A program made the translations under genes and the position numbers. From Halomicroarcula saliterrae (lineage in GTDB: Archaea; Halobacteriota; Halobacteria; Halobacteriales; Haloarculaceae): 64,000 bases of DNA. Position 1 is the first letter of the stretch; every line of letters starts with the position of its first letter. The stretch covers positions 1,178,001 to 1,242,000 of the forward strand of contig NZ_JAMQON010000001.1 of assembly GCF_031624395.1 (NCBI RefSeq), in the 5' to 3' direction. The notes below the pieces were generated by a model, which had not been told where the DNA came from, did no database searches, and was given only the letters and a program-made list of their open reading frames with translations. Below are positions 51,135 to 59,678 of the stretch, piece after piece.

Positions 51135-52079
51135 GTGAGCCGGTTCCGGCACTACGTTTTCGCGCTCGGCCCGCTCGCGGCCGCCGCGCTGTGGGGCGGG
51201 ATGTACGTCGTCAGCAAGTGGAGCTTCTCGCTCGTCCCGCCTGTCACGCTCGGGTTCTTCCGGGTGGCGCTCGGCGCGGCGGCCCTGTGGCTCTGGCTGG
51301 GCCTCACTGGCAGTCGGTCACGGCCGAGTCGCGAGGACTGGCCGGCGCTCGTCGGCCTCGGCGGCTGGGTGACGGTCACCATCGTCGCGCAGTTCCTCGG
51401 CACCGAGCTGACGAACGCGAGTCAGGGGTCGCTGCTGACGGTCCTGACGCCGGTTTTCGTCGTCGTCCTCGGGGCTGCCGTGCGCGGCGAACGCGTGACG
51501 CGGACGAAGACGGCCGGCATCGCGCTCGCCGCTGTCGGGACCGCGGTCGTCGTCGCCGGCCAGTACGACCCGGGGACCGTCGCGGTCGGGAACGCCGCCG
51601 GCGTGGGCCTGTTGGTCGTCGCCAGTCTCGCGTGGGCCGGCTACACCGTCTGGGGCGTTCGGGTCGTCCGGCGGTACTCGGCGCTGACCGCGGCCACCTA
51701 CTCGACGGTCGCCGCGACCCCCATGCTCGGGCTCCTGTCGCTCGGGGAGCTCTGGTATCTGGGTCGCGGTCTCGCGACTATCCCGCTCGGAGCGTCGTCG
51801 CTGTTCGCCATCGCCTACCTCGGCCTCGCGTCGACCGCCGCGGCGTGGTATCTCTGGTACAAGGGCCTCGAGTACGTCCCGGCAGGGACCGTCGCCGTCT
51901 TCTACTTCCTCCAGCCCGTCGTCGGGACCGCGCTCGCGGCGGCGCTGCTGGGCGAACAGGTCGGCGCGTGGTTCGTCGCGGGGAGCCTCACTATCGGCGT
52001 CGGCGTCTGGGTCGTCAGTCGCGGGCGTGCCGACCAGAACGGACGCCAGCCCCGCGACAGGAGTGGATTACGGGAATGA
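51135..52079 (+). CDS. EamA/DMT-family transporter
   Basis: 314 aa from a GTG at 51135. Ten membrane helices in two EamA repeats (AALWGGMYVVSKWSFSLVPPVTLGFFRVALG; VVIVAQFLGTELTNASQGSLLTVLTPVFVVVLGA-like; then STAAAWYLWYKGLEYVPAGTVAVFYFLQPVVGT). A short basic tail ends it. Only 22 bases follow livF, so it might be cotranscribed with the transporter operon. Substrate unknown. Confidence 0.9.
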   Translation: MSRFRHYVFALGPLAAAALWGGMYVVSKWSFSLVPPVTLGFFRVALGAAALWLWLGLTGSRSRPSREDWPALVGLGGWVTVTIVAQFLGTELTNASQGSLLTVLTPVFVVVLGAAVRGERVTRTKTAGIALAAVGTAVVVAGQYDPGTVAVGNAAGVGLLVVASLAWAGYTVWGVRVVRRYSALTAATYSTVAATPMLGLLSLGELWYLGRGLATIPLGASSLFAIAYLGLASTAAAWYLWYKGLEYVPAGTVAVFYFLQPVVGTALAAALLGEQVGAWFVAGSLTIGVGVWVVSRGRADQNGRQPRDRSGLRE

Positions 52080-52101
52080 CACGGGAAAGAGGGGTGACCG
52101 G

Positions 52102-52989
52102 ATGAACGGGGTGCTCGACGACGACGTCCCACCCGGCGTCGGACTCGCCGTCGCCGTCGCCGCCGTCAGCACCGGGGCCGTCCTCGTCCGGTTGAGCGAC
52201 GCTCCATCGACCGTCGCCGCCTTCTACCGCGTCCTCTTTACCACGCTCCCTATCGTGCCGCTCGCGGTCTGGCGCTACCGGGGGGAGTTCGCCCGCATCG
52301 GTCGCCGCGACCTGCTCTTTGCGACGCTCGCGGGCATCGCGCTCGCGGTGCATTTCGCCGCGTGGTTCGAGAGTCTCGCGTGGACCAGCGTCGCAGCGAG
52401 CGTCACCCTCGTCCAGTCACAGCCGCTGTTCGTCGCCCTGGGCGCGTGGCTCCTGCTCGACGAGCGACCGAGCGTCCGCATCGCCGGCGGCATCCTCGTG
52501 GCCGTCGCCGGGATGGTGACGATGGCGCTTGGGGACCTGCTCACCGGGGTCCTCGTCGGCCGGGACCCCCTCCTGGGCAACGCCCTCGCCCTGCTCGGCG
52601 CGGTGATGGCCGCCGGCTACGTGCTCGCGGGCCGGTCCCTCCGCCAGCGCGTCTCGGTGGTCCCCTACGTCGTCATCGTCTACGGCGTCTGTGCGGTCGT
52701 GTTACTCGTCATCGTGCTCGTTCAGGGCGCGCCCCTCGTCGGCTATCCACCTCGCGAGTGGCTCCTCTTTGCCGGGCTCGCAGTCGGCCCCGGCCTGCTC
52801 GGTCACACGCTCATCAACTGGGCGCTCGCGCATCTGCGGTCCAGCGTTGTCTCCGTCTCGCTACTGGGCGAACCCGTCGGTGCTTCCCTGCTCGCGCTGC
52901 TCGTGCTCTCCGAAGCGCCGACGGCGTTCACCGTCGTCGGCGGGGCCGTCGTGCTCGTCGGCATCGCCGTGACGGCGACCGACCGGTGA
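52102..52989 (+). CDS. EamA/DMT-family transporter
   Basis: 295 aa from the ATG at 52102, preceded by GGGGTGA. Ten membrane helices; LVRLSDAPSTVAAFYRVLFTT, SLAWTSVAASVTLVQSQPLFVALGAWLLLDERPS and LAHLRSSVVSVSLLGEPVGASLLALL mark both repeats. 22 bases from the previous transporter. The two are distinct subfamilies, so this is not a recent duplication. Confidence 0.9.
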   Translation: MNGVLDDDVPPGVGLAVAVAAVSTGAVLVRLSDAPSTVAAFYRVLFTTLPIVPLAVWRYRGEFARIGRRDLLFATLAGIALAVHFAAWFESLAWTSVAASVTLVQSQPLFVALGAWLLLDERPSVRIAGGILVAVAGMVTMALGDLLTGVLVGRDPLLGNALALLGAVMAAGYVLAGRSLRQRVSVVPYVVIVYGVCAVVLLVIVLVQGAPLVGYPPREWLLFAGLAVGPGLLGHTLINWALAHLRSSVVSVSLLGEPVGASLLALLVLSEAPTAFTVVGGAVVLVGIAVTATDR

Positions 52990-53063
52990 CGCCCCCGTGA
53001 GACTGGGCAGCGGTGGAACACGAACCCGACAGACCCTTGAGTCCGGTGGGAGAACGAGGGAGT

Positions 53064-53348
53064 ATGGCAAACGAGACTGTCACACTCACCATCGAAGGCG
53101 AAGACGACGCCGACGAACTGACCGTCCCGAGCGAACTGCTGGACCTGCTGCGCGAGAACGACGAGACGGACCCGGCCGTCGTCGGCGACATCGCGATGTT
53201 CGGGCTGGCCCAGCGCATCCACGGCGCCGTCCACCACGGGCAGGGCGAGGCCGACCAGGGGATTCAGGATCTCGAAGCGCTTACCCTCGACCTCTTCGAG
53301 GAGCGCTTCGGTGCCTCGTTCGCCGAACTGACCGGCCACGACCACTAG
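53064..53348 (+). CDS. Small conserved haloarchaeal protein (DUF7545-like)
   Basis: 94 aa, acidic. ETVTLTIEGEDDADELTVPSELLDLL and GLAQRIHGAVHHGQGEADQGIQDLE. A beta start then helices; no cysteine or membrane segment. Its TAG stop interlocks with that of the opposite-strand arfC gene (CTAG at 53345-53348). Function unknown. Confidence 0.72.
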   Translation: MANETVTLTIEGEDDADELTVPSELLDLLRENDETDPAVVGDIAMFGLAQRIHGAVHHGQGEADQGIQDLEALTLDLFEERFGASFAELTGHDH

Positions 53349-54013
53349 CTGTTCTGTACGGTCCAGGTCAACAGGACGCCGTCGTCGACCTGCTCGACCG
53401 ACTCCAGCGTGAGCTCGGGGAACGACTCGACGAAGCCGTCGCCGTCGGCGAGCGTCGGCGCGTCCCGACCACCGAGCACCTTCGCACCGACGTAGACGCG
53501 GAGCTCGTCGACCAGCCCCGCCTCGAAGAGGCCGAAGATGAGCTCCCCGCCGCCCTCGACCATCAGCCGGTCGACGCCCTCGCCCTCCAGTTTCGCCAGC
53601 GCCGTCTTCAGGTCGACGCGGTCCTCGCCGGCCGCGAGGACGTACGCGCCGGCCTCTTCCATCTGCTCGATGAAGTCCGTGGGCGCGGCCTCGCTGGTGA
53701 GCAGATACGTCTCGGCGGCGTCGTCCAGGACCGCGGCGTCCGGCGGCGTCCGAATCCGAGAATCGGCGACGACTCGGGCGGGGTTCTCCGCGAGCCCGCG
53801 GTCCCGTCGCTCGGCGTTTCGGGCCTCGTCTTTGACCGTCAGCGAGGGGTCGTCGGCCAGCACCGTCCCGACCCCGACCATGACGGCGTCGCTGTCGGCC
53901 CGGAGCTGGTCGACGCGGTCGAAATCGTCCGGCCCGGAGATAGCCAGTTGCTTGCGCCGGCGCGAAGCCAGCTTCCCGTCGGCGCTCATCGCGGCGTTGA
54001 CGACGACGTACAT
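53345..54013 (-). CDS. arfC: 2,5-diamino-6-ribosylamino-pyrimidinone phosphate reductase (riboflavin/F420 pathway)
   Basis: 222 aa. Dihydrofolate-reductase-like fold of RibD/Rib7: MYVVVNAAMSADGKLASRRRKQ, VMVGVGTVLADDPSLTVK, RVVADSRIRTP, and LMVEGGGELIFGLFEAGLVDELRVYVGAKVLGG. It reduces the ribosyl group of the early pyrimidine intermediate. The product leads to riboflavin and, in archaea, to the Fo part of F420, linking it to cofD in this window. The ATG at 54013 matches the family. Confidence 0.9.
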   Translation of the reverse strand: MYVVVNAAMSADGKLASRRRKQLAISGPDDFDRVDQLRADSDAVMVGVGTVLADDPSLTVKDEARNAERRDRGLAENPARVVADSRIRTPPDAAVLDDAAETYLLTSEAAPTDFIEQMEEAGAYVLAAGEDRVDLKTALAKLEGEGVDRLMVEGGGELIFGLFEAGLVDELRVYVGAKVLGGRDAPTLADGDGFVESFPELTLESVEQVDDGVLLTWTVQNS

Positions 54014-54287
54014 ACTAAGCCCGCAAGCGGGTGAGCGGAAAACGGGTTTCGGTTCCGACAGGCGACGCGCTCGTCGGAGTGTCCCGGACGCCGGATTCGC
54101 GACCGCCGTAGCCGGCTCCAGCGGCGGGTAGCTCGTACGGATACATCCCCAGAGCCACAGATTATGGGCTCGTCTGCGCCGAGTGACAGCTGGCGGTCTC
54201 AGGGGCGTCACAGTCCGCACACAGATGCCCGGTTTCTCCGGCCGGAAAATAATGTCTACTAGGAATTTTGGGGCATATACACACAAT

Positions 54288-54296
54288 AGTTTAAAA
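54288..54296 (+). promoter_or_regulatory. TATA box in the glutamate-cysteine ligase leader
   Basis: AGTTTAAAA is a good TATA box centred 27 bases before the ATG of the leader frame at 54319. It implies a 5' leader of about 130 bases for the ligase gene. Confidence 0.55.
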
Positions 54297-54318
54297 TGAC
54301 CCCGGCATCGGATGCGAT

Positions 54319-54387
54319 ATGAACACGTGTCACACAGGCCGACGGGACCACAGTCGACCGGTTCTACCGCCACAGAACAGACGCTAG
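54319..54387 (+). other. 22-codon leader ORF with a Cys codon, upstream of glutamate-cysteine ligase
   Basis: ATG at 54319 begins a short frame (NTCHTGRRDHSRP at the start) ending TAG at 54385-54387. The stop lies inside the hairpin at 54383-54403. It is positioned like a leaderless peptide gene, and residue 4 is cysteine, the substrate of the ligase. Speculative. Confidence 0.35.
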
Positions 54388-54403
54388 CGAAAACACCGCT
54401 AGC
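54383..54403 (+). promoter_or_regulatory. Hairpin in the glutamate-cysteine ligase leader
   Basis: GCTAGCG-AAAACAC-CGCTAGC is a perfect seven-base-pair stem with a seven-base loop. It overlaps the leader ORF stop codon and ends 44 bases before the ligase start, where it could control readthrough or ribosome access. Confidence 0.4.
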
Positions 54404-54447
54404 CGGAGACAGTGATGCTGACGCCGCCGATATCGCACTGATTGACC

Positions 54448-55551
54448 GTGCCCGAACCCGAACCGATACGACGGAGCATAGAGGTCGAGTACTGGGTGAT
54501 CGACAGCGACGGACGGCTCGTCGAACCGGGGCCGCTCACGGCGGCCTCCGCGGGCGTCGAGCGGGAGTTCGTCGAGCCGCTGCTCGAAATCAAGACCACA
54601 CCGTGTGAGCGGACAGCGGAGCTGCGGGCGGAACTGCTCGCGCGCATCAGGAAGGTGCTCGACGTCGCGGCCGAGCACGACATGGGACTGGTACCGCTTG
54701 CGACACCACTGAACCACGGCGAGATCGCCGACCGGCCCAGCGAGCGGACGCGCATACAGCGGGAGGTCATCGGGGCGGAGTTCGAGTACGTGCGCCACTG
54801 TGCCGGAACTCACATCCACGTCGAGCAGATTCCGGGTCGTGCGGTCGACCAGCTGAACACGCTCGTCGCGCTCGACCCGGCTCTCGCGCTCGTCAACTCC
54901 GCGAGTCGGTTCCGGGGGCGGCCGCTGGCCGCCGGGGCCCGCTCGAAACTGTACCGATGGATGGCCTACGACGGGCTCCCCCATCAGGGGCGGCTCTGGC
55001 GGTATCTCGACTCCAGAGACGAGTGGGACCGCCGTCTGGAGCGGCGCTACGAGGCGTTCGAGCGTCGGGCGATGGCGGCCGGCGTCGACCGGCAGTCGGT
55101 CGCCTCGTGTTTCGACCCCGAGAGCGCCGTGTGGACGCCGGTCCAGCTCCGGGCGGCGTTCGAGACCGTCGAGTGGCGCTCGCCGGACACCGCCCTCCCG
55201 AGTGTCGTGCTCGACCTCGCCGACGACATCGCCGAGACGATAGCACAGCTCCGGAGGAAAGAGGTCCTGATAGAGGGCGAGACCGGCCGTATCACCGAGA
55301 ACGCCATCGTGCTCCCCGAGTTCGGGACCGTGCTCGACCACGTCAACGCCGCCATACGGGACGGACTGGCCTCGGACTCCCTGAAGGCGTATCTCGACCG
55401 GATGGGATTCGACGTCACGGCCTACGACCCGGTGTCAGCCCGGCAGCCACGGGGGACGATACCGGTCGAGGAGGCTCGGCGACGCCGCCTCGAACACGCC
55501 GCCGCGCTCGAACAAGACGTGAGGACGGCCCGCCGGGCCAGCACTGACTGA
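54448..55551 (+). CDS. gshA: Glutamate-cysteine ligase family 2 (GCS2)
   Basis: 367 aa from a GTG at 54448; a TTG two codons earlier is possible. SIEVEYWVIDSDGRLVEPG, FVEPLLEIKTTPCE, TRIQREVIGAEFEYVRHCAGTHIHVEQIPGRAVDQLN and NSASRFRGRPLAAGARSKLYRWMAYDGLPHQG show the ATP-Grasp-like GCS2 core. It makes gamma-glutamylcysteine, which haloarchaea are known to use as their main thiol in place of glutathione. A long Arg-rich tail follows. Confidence 0.88.
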   Translation: MPEPEPIRRSIEVEYWVIDSDGRLVEPGPLTAASAGVEREFVEPLLEIKTTPCERTAELRAELLARIRKVLDVAAEHDMGLVPLATPLNHGEIADRPSERTRIQREVIGAEFEYVRHCAGTHIHVEQIPGRAVDQLNTLVALDPALALVNSASRFRGRPLAAGARSKLYRWMAYDGLPHQGRLWRYLDSRDEWDRRLERRYEAFERRAMAAGVDRQSVASCFDPESAVWTPVQLRAAFETVEWRSPDTALPSVVLDLADDIAETIAQLRRKEVLIEGETGRITENAIVLPEFGTVLDHVNAAIRDGLASDSLKAYLDRMGFDVTAYDPVSARQPRGTIPVEEARRRRLEHAAALEQDVRTARRASTD

Positions 55552-55552
55552 G

Positions 55553-55795
55553 CTACGAGCGCGTAATCCGGATGAGTCCGCGCTGCAGCGCCGTTTTGAA
55601 CCGCTCGTCCAGCGGCATCGCCTCCCACTCGTCGGGCAGCTCCTCGTCCGGTAACGCGGACAGGGACTCGACCAGCGACTCGTGGAGGAAGCGGCCGTTC
55701 TCCTCGCATTCCCCGCAGGTTCGGATAATCGACCGGATCTCGAAGGGCCGGGTCACGGTCGACTCGCAGTGCGCACAGACGTACGTCTCGGTCAC
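55553..55795 (-). CDS. Small zinc-finger protein
   Basis: 80 aa. CAHCESTVTRPFEI near the start and CGECEENGRFLHESLVESLSALP later form a CxxC...CxxC site, followed by a helical tail (LDERFKTALQRGLIRITRS). Convergent with gshA, stops two bases apart. Another member of the small CPxCG class. Confidence 0.78.
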   Translation of the reverse strand: MTETYVCAHCESTVTRPFEIRSIIRTCGECEENGRFLHESLVESLSALPDEELPDEWEAMPLDERFKTALQRGLIRITRS

Positions 55796-55883
55796 GGTAG
55801 CCCCTCTAATGGCGCTGGCTACTCCTATCTTGCCATCCCACAGCGACAGCGAAAACGGTCCCGAGAGGAACGTCCGACCCGGC

Positions 55884-57611
55884 TCAGTCCCACTTCGCGC
55901 CGGGGTTCGTCACCGCGCCGTTGGCGGCCGAGCCGAAGTCGCGGTGGTACTTCGCGAGGACGCCGCTATCGTACTGCGGTTCGGGGTCGTAGTCCGCCAG
56001 ACGCTCCTCGATCTCCTCGTCGGTGAGGTCGACGGAGAGCTCCAGTGCGTCGATGTCGATAGTGATGGTGTCGCCGTCCTCCAGCGCGGCGATGGGGCCG
56101 CCGGCGAAGGCCTCGGGCGCGACGTGGCCGATAGAGAAGCCGCGCGTGGCCCCGGAGAACCGGCCGTCGGTAAAGAGCGCGACGTCCTCGGCGTGGCCCT
56201 GGCCGGCGACCGCCGACGTGACGCCGAGCATCTCCCGCATCCCGGGGCCGCCGCGTGGCCCTTCGTTGCGGATGCCGATGACGTCGCCGGCGTCGACCTT
56301 CCCTTCCTGGACGTAGCGCATGGCGCCCTCCTCGTCGTCGAAGATTCGGACGGGACCTTCGTGGCGGAGGTGGTCCTCGCCGGTGATCTTGATGACCGCG
56401 CCGTCCGGGGCGAGGTTCCCGGTGAGGATGCGGATGGCGCCCTGTTCGTTCTTCGGTTCCTCGACGGTGTAGAGGAAGTCGACGTCGAGGGCTTCGATGG
56501 CCGGCGGGTCGATGCGGTCGAGCCCCTCGGCCAGCGTCTCACCGGTGACGGTCATCGCGTCGCCGTGGAGCAGGTCGGCGTCGAGCAGGGCCTTGAGGAC
56601 GACCGGGATACCGCCGACCTCGAAGAGGTCGTTCATCACGCGCTCCCCGCCGGGCTGGAGGTTCGCGATTTTTGGCGTCCGCTTGCTTATCTCGTTGAAC
56701 GCCTCGATGTCGAGGTCGATATCGGCCTCGGCGGCCATCGCCAGCAGGTGCAGGACGGCGTTGGTCGAGCCGCCCGTGGCGACCTGGAGCGCGATAGCGT
56801 TCTCGAAGGACTCCCGCGTGAGAATGTCGGAGGGCTTCCGGTCGTTCTCGATGGCGTCGATGGCGACCTCGCCGGCCTCCTCGGCGATCTCGTAGCGGGC
56901 CTCGTGTTCGGCGGGCGCGCCAGAGGAACCGAGCGGTGCCAGCCCGATGGTCTCGGAGATGGAGGCCATCGTGTTCGCCGTGAACATCCCGCCACAGGAA
57001 CCGGCGCCGGGACAGGCGTGGCGTTCCATCTCGTCGAGTTCGTCCTCGCTCATATCGCCGTCGGCGACGGCGCCGACGCCCTCGAACACGTTCTGGATAG
57101 TGACTTCCCGTCCGTCGTGCTCGCCGGGCATGATAGAGCCGCCATAGAGGAAGACGCTCGGGAGGTCAGTCCGGATGGAGGCCATCATCATCCCGGGCAT
57201 GTTCTTGTCGCAGCCGCCGATGGTGACGAGGCCGTCCATGCGCTCGCCGAAGGAGACGAGTTCGACGGAGTCGGCGATGATTTCCCGGGAGATGAGCGAG
57301 GCCTTCATCCCCTCGGTCCCCATCGAGACGGCGTCGGAGATGGTGATCGTGCCGAACTCGATGGGCATCCCGCCCGAGTCGTCGATGCCGTCGTAGGCCG
57401 CTTCGGCCACGTCGTCGAGGTGAACGTTACACGGCGTGATGTCGGCCGCGGGGTTGGCGACGCCGACCATCGGGCTCCGGAGGTCCTCGTCGTCGTATCC
57501 CATCGCTCGGAACATCGCCCGGGAGGGGGCCTGGTCCGTCCCTTCGGTGACTTCGCTGCTCCGCAGGTTCGGGTCCTTGCCCGACGCCTCGCGCTCGTCC
57601 TGCTTGCTCAT
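55884..57611 (-). CDS. ilvD: Dihydroxy-acid dehydratase IlvD
   Basis: 575 aa. Fe-S and active-site motifs are [49 protein letters not shown] and [17 protein letters not shown], ending in [24 protein letters not shown]. It makes 2-oxo acids for valine, isoleucine and leucine (and pantothenate). Length is normal. Single gene, no other ilv genes nearby. Confidence 0.97.
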   Translation of the reverse strand: MSKQDEREASGKDPNLRSSEVTEGTDQAPSRAMFRAMGYDDEDLRSPMVGVANPAADITPCNVHLDDVAEAAYDGIDDSGGMPIEFGTITISDAVSMGTEGMKASLISREIIADSVELVSFGERMDGLVTIGGCDKNMPGMMMASIRTDLPSVFLYGGSIMPGEHDGREVTIQNVFEGVGAVADGDMSEDELDEMERHACPGAGSCGGMFTANTMASISETIGLAPLGSSGAPAEHEARYEIAEEAGEVAIDAIENDRKPSDILTRESFENAIALQVATGGSTNAVLHLLAMAAEADIDLDIEAFNEISKRTPKIANLQPGGERVMNDLFEVGGIPVVLKALLDADLLHGDAMTVTGETLAEGLDRIDPPAIEALDVDFLYTVEEPKNEQGAIRILTGNLAPDGAVIKITGEDHLRHEGPVRIFDDEEGAMRYVQEGKVDAGDVIGIRNEGPRGGPGMREMLGVTSAVAGQGHAEDVALFTDGRFSGATRGFSIGHVAPEAFAGGPIAALEDGDTITIDIDALELSVDLTDEEIEERLADYDPEPQYDSGVLAKYHRDFGSAANGAVTNPGAKWD

Positions 57612-57730
57612 ACACCGTCGAAGGCCGCGGGGCGTCTTAAACTACTTGTACTCGTGGTATCGTGTACCGGGACTGGCGAATCCATCCGGTGACAGCAGGT
57701 TCTTTCCCACCCCCCGCCAATGGCGTCGTA

Positions 57731-58702
57731 ATGGCGACGGTCACGACCGCGGCACGGCTTCACTTTGGCTTCCAGAACCTCTCGCTGGCCCACGAGCGGC
57801 TGTACGGTGGCGTCGGGCTCGCGCTCGCCGAGCCACGGCTCGTCGTCGAGGCCGAGCCGGCCGACTCGCTCGTCTGTGACGACGCGGCGGCCGAACCCTA
57901 CGCCCGTCGCGTGCTGGACGTGCTGGACGTGTCGGGTGCCGAAGTGAGCGTCCGCGACCGGTTCCCGCGCCACGTCGGCCTGGGCAGTGGTACACAGCTC
58001 GCACTGGCGACGCTCATCGCCGTCGCGCGGGCCCACGACCTGACGGCGGACGCGCGGACGGTCGCCCCGCGGCTCGGTCGGGGCGGGCGAAGCGGCGTCG
58101 GCGTCGCGACCTTCGAGCAGGGCGGGTTCGTCGTCGACGGCGGCCACCCCACCGAGCGGTTCACCGCGACGCCGCCCGCGGAGGGCGACTGGGACGTGCC
58201 GCCCGTGGTGGCCAGCCACCACGTCCCCGCCGACTGGCGGTTCGTCCTCGTCGTGCCCGACACCGACCCGGGCCAGAGCGGGAGTGACGAGGACCGGAGC
58301 ATGCGGACGGCTATCGAGCGGGCCGACCCCGGCATCGCCGACCAGATATCGGCGCTGCTGACTCGGCGGCTGCTGCCGGCCATCGCGACGCGGAACCGCC
58401 GGGACTTCGGCGGCGCCGCGGCCCGGCTCGGACGACTGAACGGCGCGTGGTACGCCGACGAGCAGGGCGGTGTCTACAGACCGCCGGCGGGTACCATCGT
58501 GGAGTCACTCGCGGACGCCCCGACTATCACCGGCGCGGGGCAGTCTTCGTGGGGCCCGACGGTGTGGGGACTTACCGACACGGAGGGGATGGACGAGGCG
58601 AAGGACGCCGGCTATCGGGCGCTGGAGGCGGCCGGTGTCGGCGGCGAGGTCCACGTGGCCGCCCCGCGCAACACCGGGGCGTCGCTGGTCGATGACGGGT
58701 GA
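57731..58702 (+). CDS. Beta-RFAP synthase homologue (GHMP family)
   Basis: 323 aa from the ATG at 57731 (MATVTTAARLHFGFQNLSL). RLHFGFQNLS near the N-terminus and the glycine-rich PRHVGLGSGTQLALATLIAVA loop are the signatures of beta-ribofuranosylaminobenzene 5'-phosphate synthase (MptG), the first committed step of methanopterin synthesis. PRLGRGGRSGVGVATFEQGGFVVDGGH and GAGQSSWGPTVWGL are also present. Haloarchaea are generally thought to use folate-type C1 carriers, so the actual product is uncertain. Confidence 0.88.
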   Translation: MATVTTAARLHFGFQNLSLAHERLYGGVGLALAEPRLVVEAEPADSLVCDDAAAEPYARRVLDVLDVSGAEVSVRDRFPRHVGLGSGTQLALATLIAVARAHDLTADARTVAPRLGRGGRSGVGVATFEQGGFVVDGGHPTERFTATPPAEGDWDVPPVVASHHVPADWRFVLVVPDTDPGQSGSDEDRSMRTAIERADPGIADQISALLTRRLLPAIATRNRRDFGGAAARLGRLNGAWYADEQGGVYRPPAGTIVESLADAPTITGAGQSSWGPTVWGLTDTEGMDEAKDAGYRALEAAGVGGEVHVAAPRNTGASLVDDG

Positions 58703-58772
58703 CGGCGACGCCGATTATCGACAGCCGGAATCCGGGCCAAGCGTTTAAGCGGCCACAGTAGCGAAGGCGTGT

Positions 58773-59609
58773 ATGGATCGCATCCCCTTCGGTGTCAAGC
58801 AGCTCGACTCCATCATCAACGGGGGAGCGCCGACCGGGAGCGTCGTCCTCCTCTCCGGGCAGGCCGGGGCGGGCTCGCGGGAGTTCATGCACACCAGCGC
58901 GGTCATCAACGGGATGGCCGAGGAAGACCCGGAGCTGTTCGACCTCTACTACGGGGAGCCCTCGGACCGGACCACCCTCCCGGAAGAAGTCCACTATCTC
59001 TCCTTTACCGCCAGCGAGGGACAGCTGGCCGACGAGATGCGGCTGGCGATGGACGACGAGGTGCTGGACGCCGGGCTGACCGGCATCGAGTTCCACGACA
59101 TGTCCGAGCGGTACTTCCACATGAGCCCGGTGCCCCGGGAGTGGTACGCCGACCAGACGCCGACGATCAAGGACCTGCGCGCGCGCCACGAGCGGGACGA
59201 CCTGCTGAGTGCCCTGGGCACGAAACTCAGCAACATCTCGGCGAACAACCTCGTCGTCATCGACTCGCTGTCCGACCTCGTGGCCGCGATGGGCGAGGAC
59301 ATCGACTGGGCCGACATCACCTTCCTGGTCTCGGGCATCCAGAAGGCGGCCCACCAGTGGGGCGGGCTCATCCTCCTGCATCTCAACCACGAGACGCTCT
59401 CTCCCACCCGGGCCGGACAGCTCAGCGAAGCAGCCCACGGTACCATGGAGTTCTCCTGGGAATCGGGCGGGTCGACGCGGGCCCGGACGCTCGTCGTCAA
59501 GCAGTTCCGCGGCGTCCTCTCCCAGATCGAAGACGAGAACATCGTCCAGTTCGAGACCGAACTCGGCGACGCCGGCTTCGATATCAGCGACGTCCGAAAG
59601 ATACGCTGA
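58773..59609 (+). CDS. RecA/KaiC-superfamily protein (HTR-like) with a degenerate P-loop
   Basis: 278 aa, leaderless by TATA position (CGTTTAAG near 58741). FGVKQLDSIINGGAPTGSVVLLSGQAGAGSREFMHTSAVI shows the KaiC/RAD55 start, but the Walker A Lys-Ser/Thr is replaced: GQAGAGSRE instead of GxxGxGKS/T. Walker B-like NLVVIDSLSDLVAAM is preserved, followed by HLNHETLSPTRAGQLSEAAHG and ARTLVVKQFRGVLS. It may not hydrolyse ATP. These HTR-like proteins are widespread in haloarchaea. Confidence 0.87.
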   Translation: MDRIPFGVKQLDSIINGGAPTGSVVLLSGQAGAGSREFMHTSAVINGMAEEDPELFDLYYGEPSDRTTLPEEVHYLSFTASEGQLADEMRLAMDDEVLDAGLTGIEFHDMSERYFHMSPVPREWYADQTPTIKDLRARHERDDLLSALGTKLSNISANNLVVIDSLSDLVAAMGEDIDWADITFLVSGIQKAAHQWGGLILLHLNHETLSPTRAGQLSEAAHGTMEFSWESGGSTRARTLVVKQFRGVLSQIEDENIVQFETELGDAGFDISDVRKIR

Positions 59610-59678
59610 CAGGTCCCAGTCTCGGCTGCTGAAATTGGCGGCAAACCCTTAACTATCTGGTTACACGAGGGAGACGTA

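Larger units (their letters stand above)
54014..54447. other. 434-base non-coding region upstream of glutamate-cysteine ligase
   Basis: It holds an AT-rich zone (54250-54296), a TATA box, a 22-codon leader frame and a hairpin, listed separately. The remaining 54014-54250 is GC-rich with no convincing gene. The 54312 ATG frame that runs into the ligase gene is a shadow in another frame. Confidence 0.5.

Noticed and set aside
54312-54608. 98-codon frame from the ATG at 54312
   Set aside because: It turns into Arg/Ala-rich sequence in another frame of the ligase gene; only the short leader frame at 54319 has a plausible layout.
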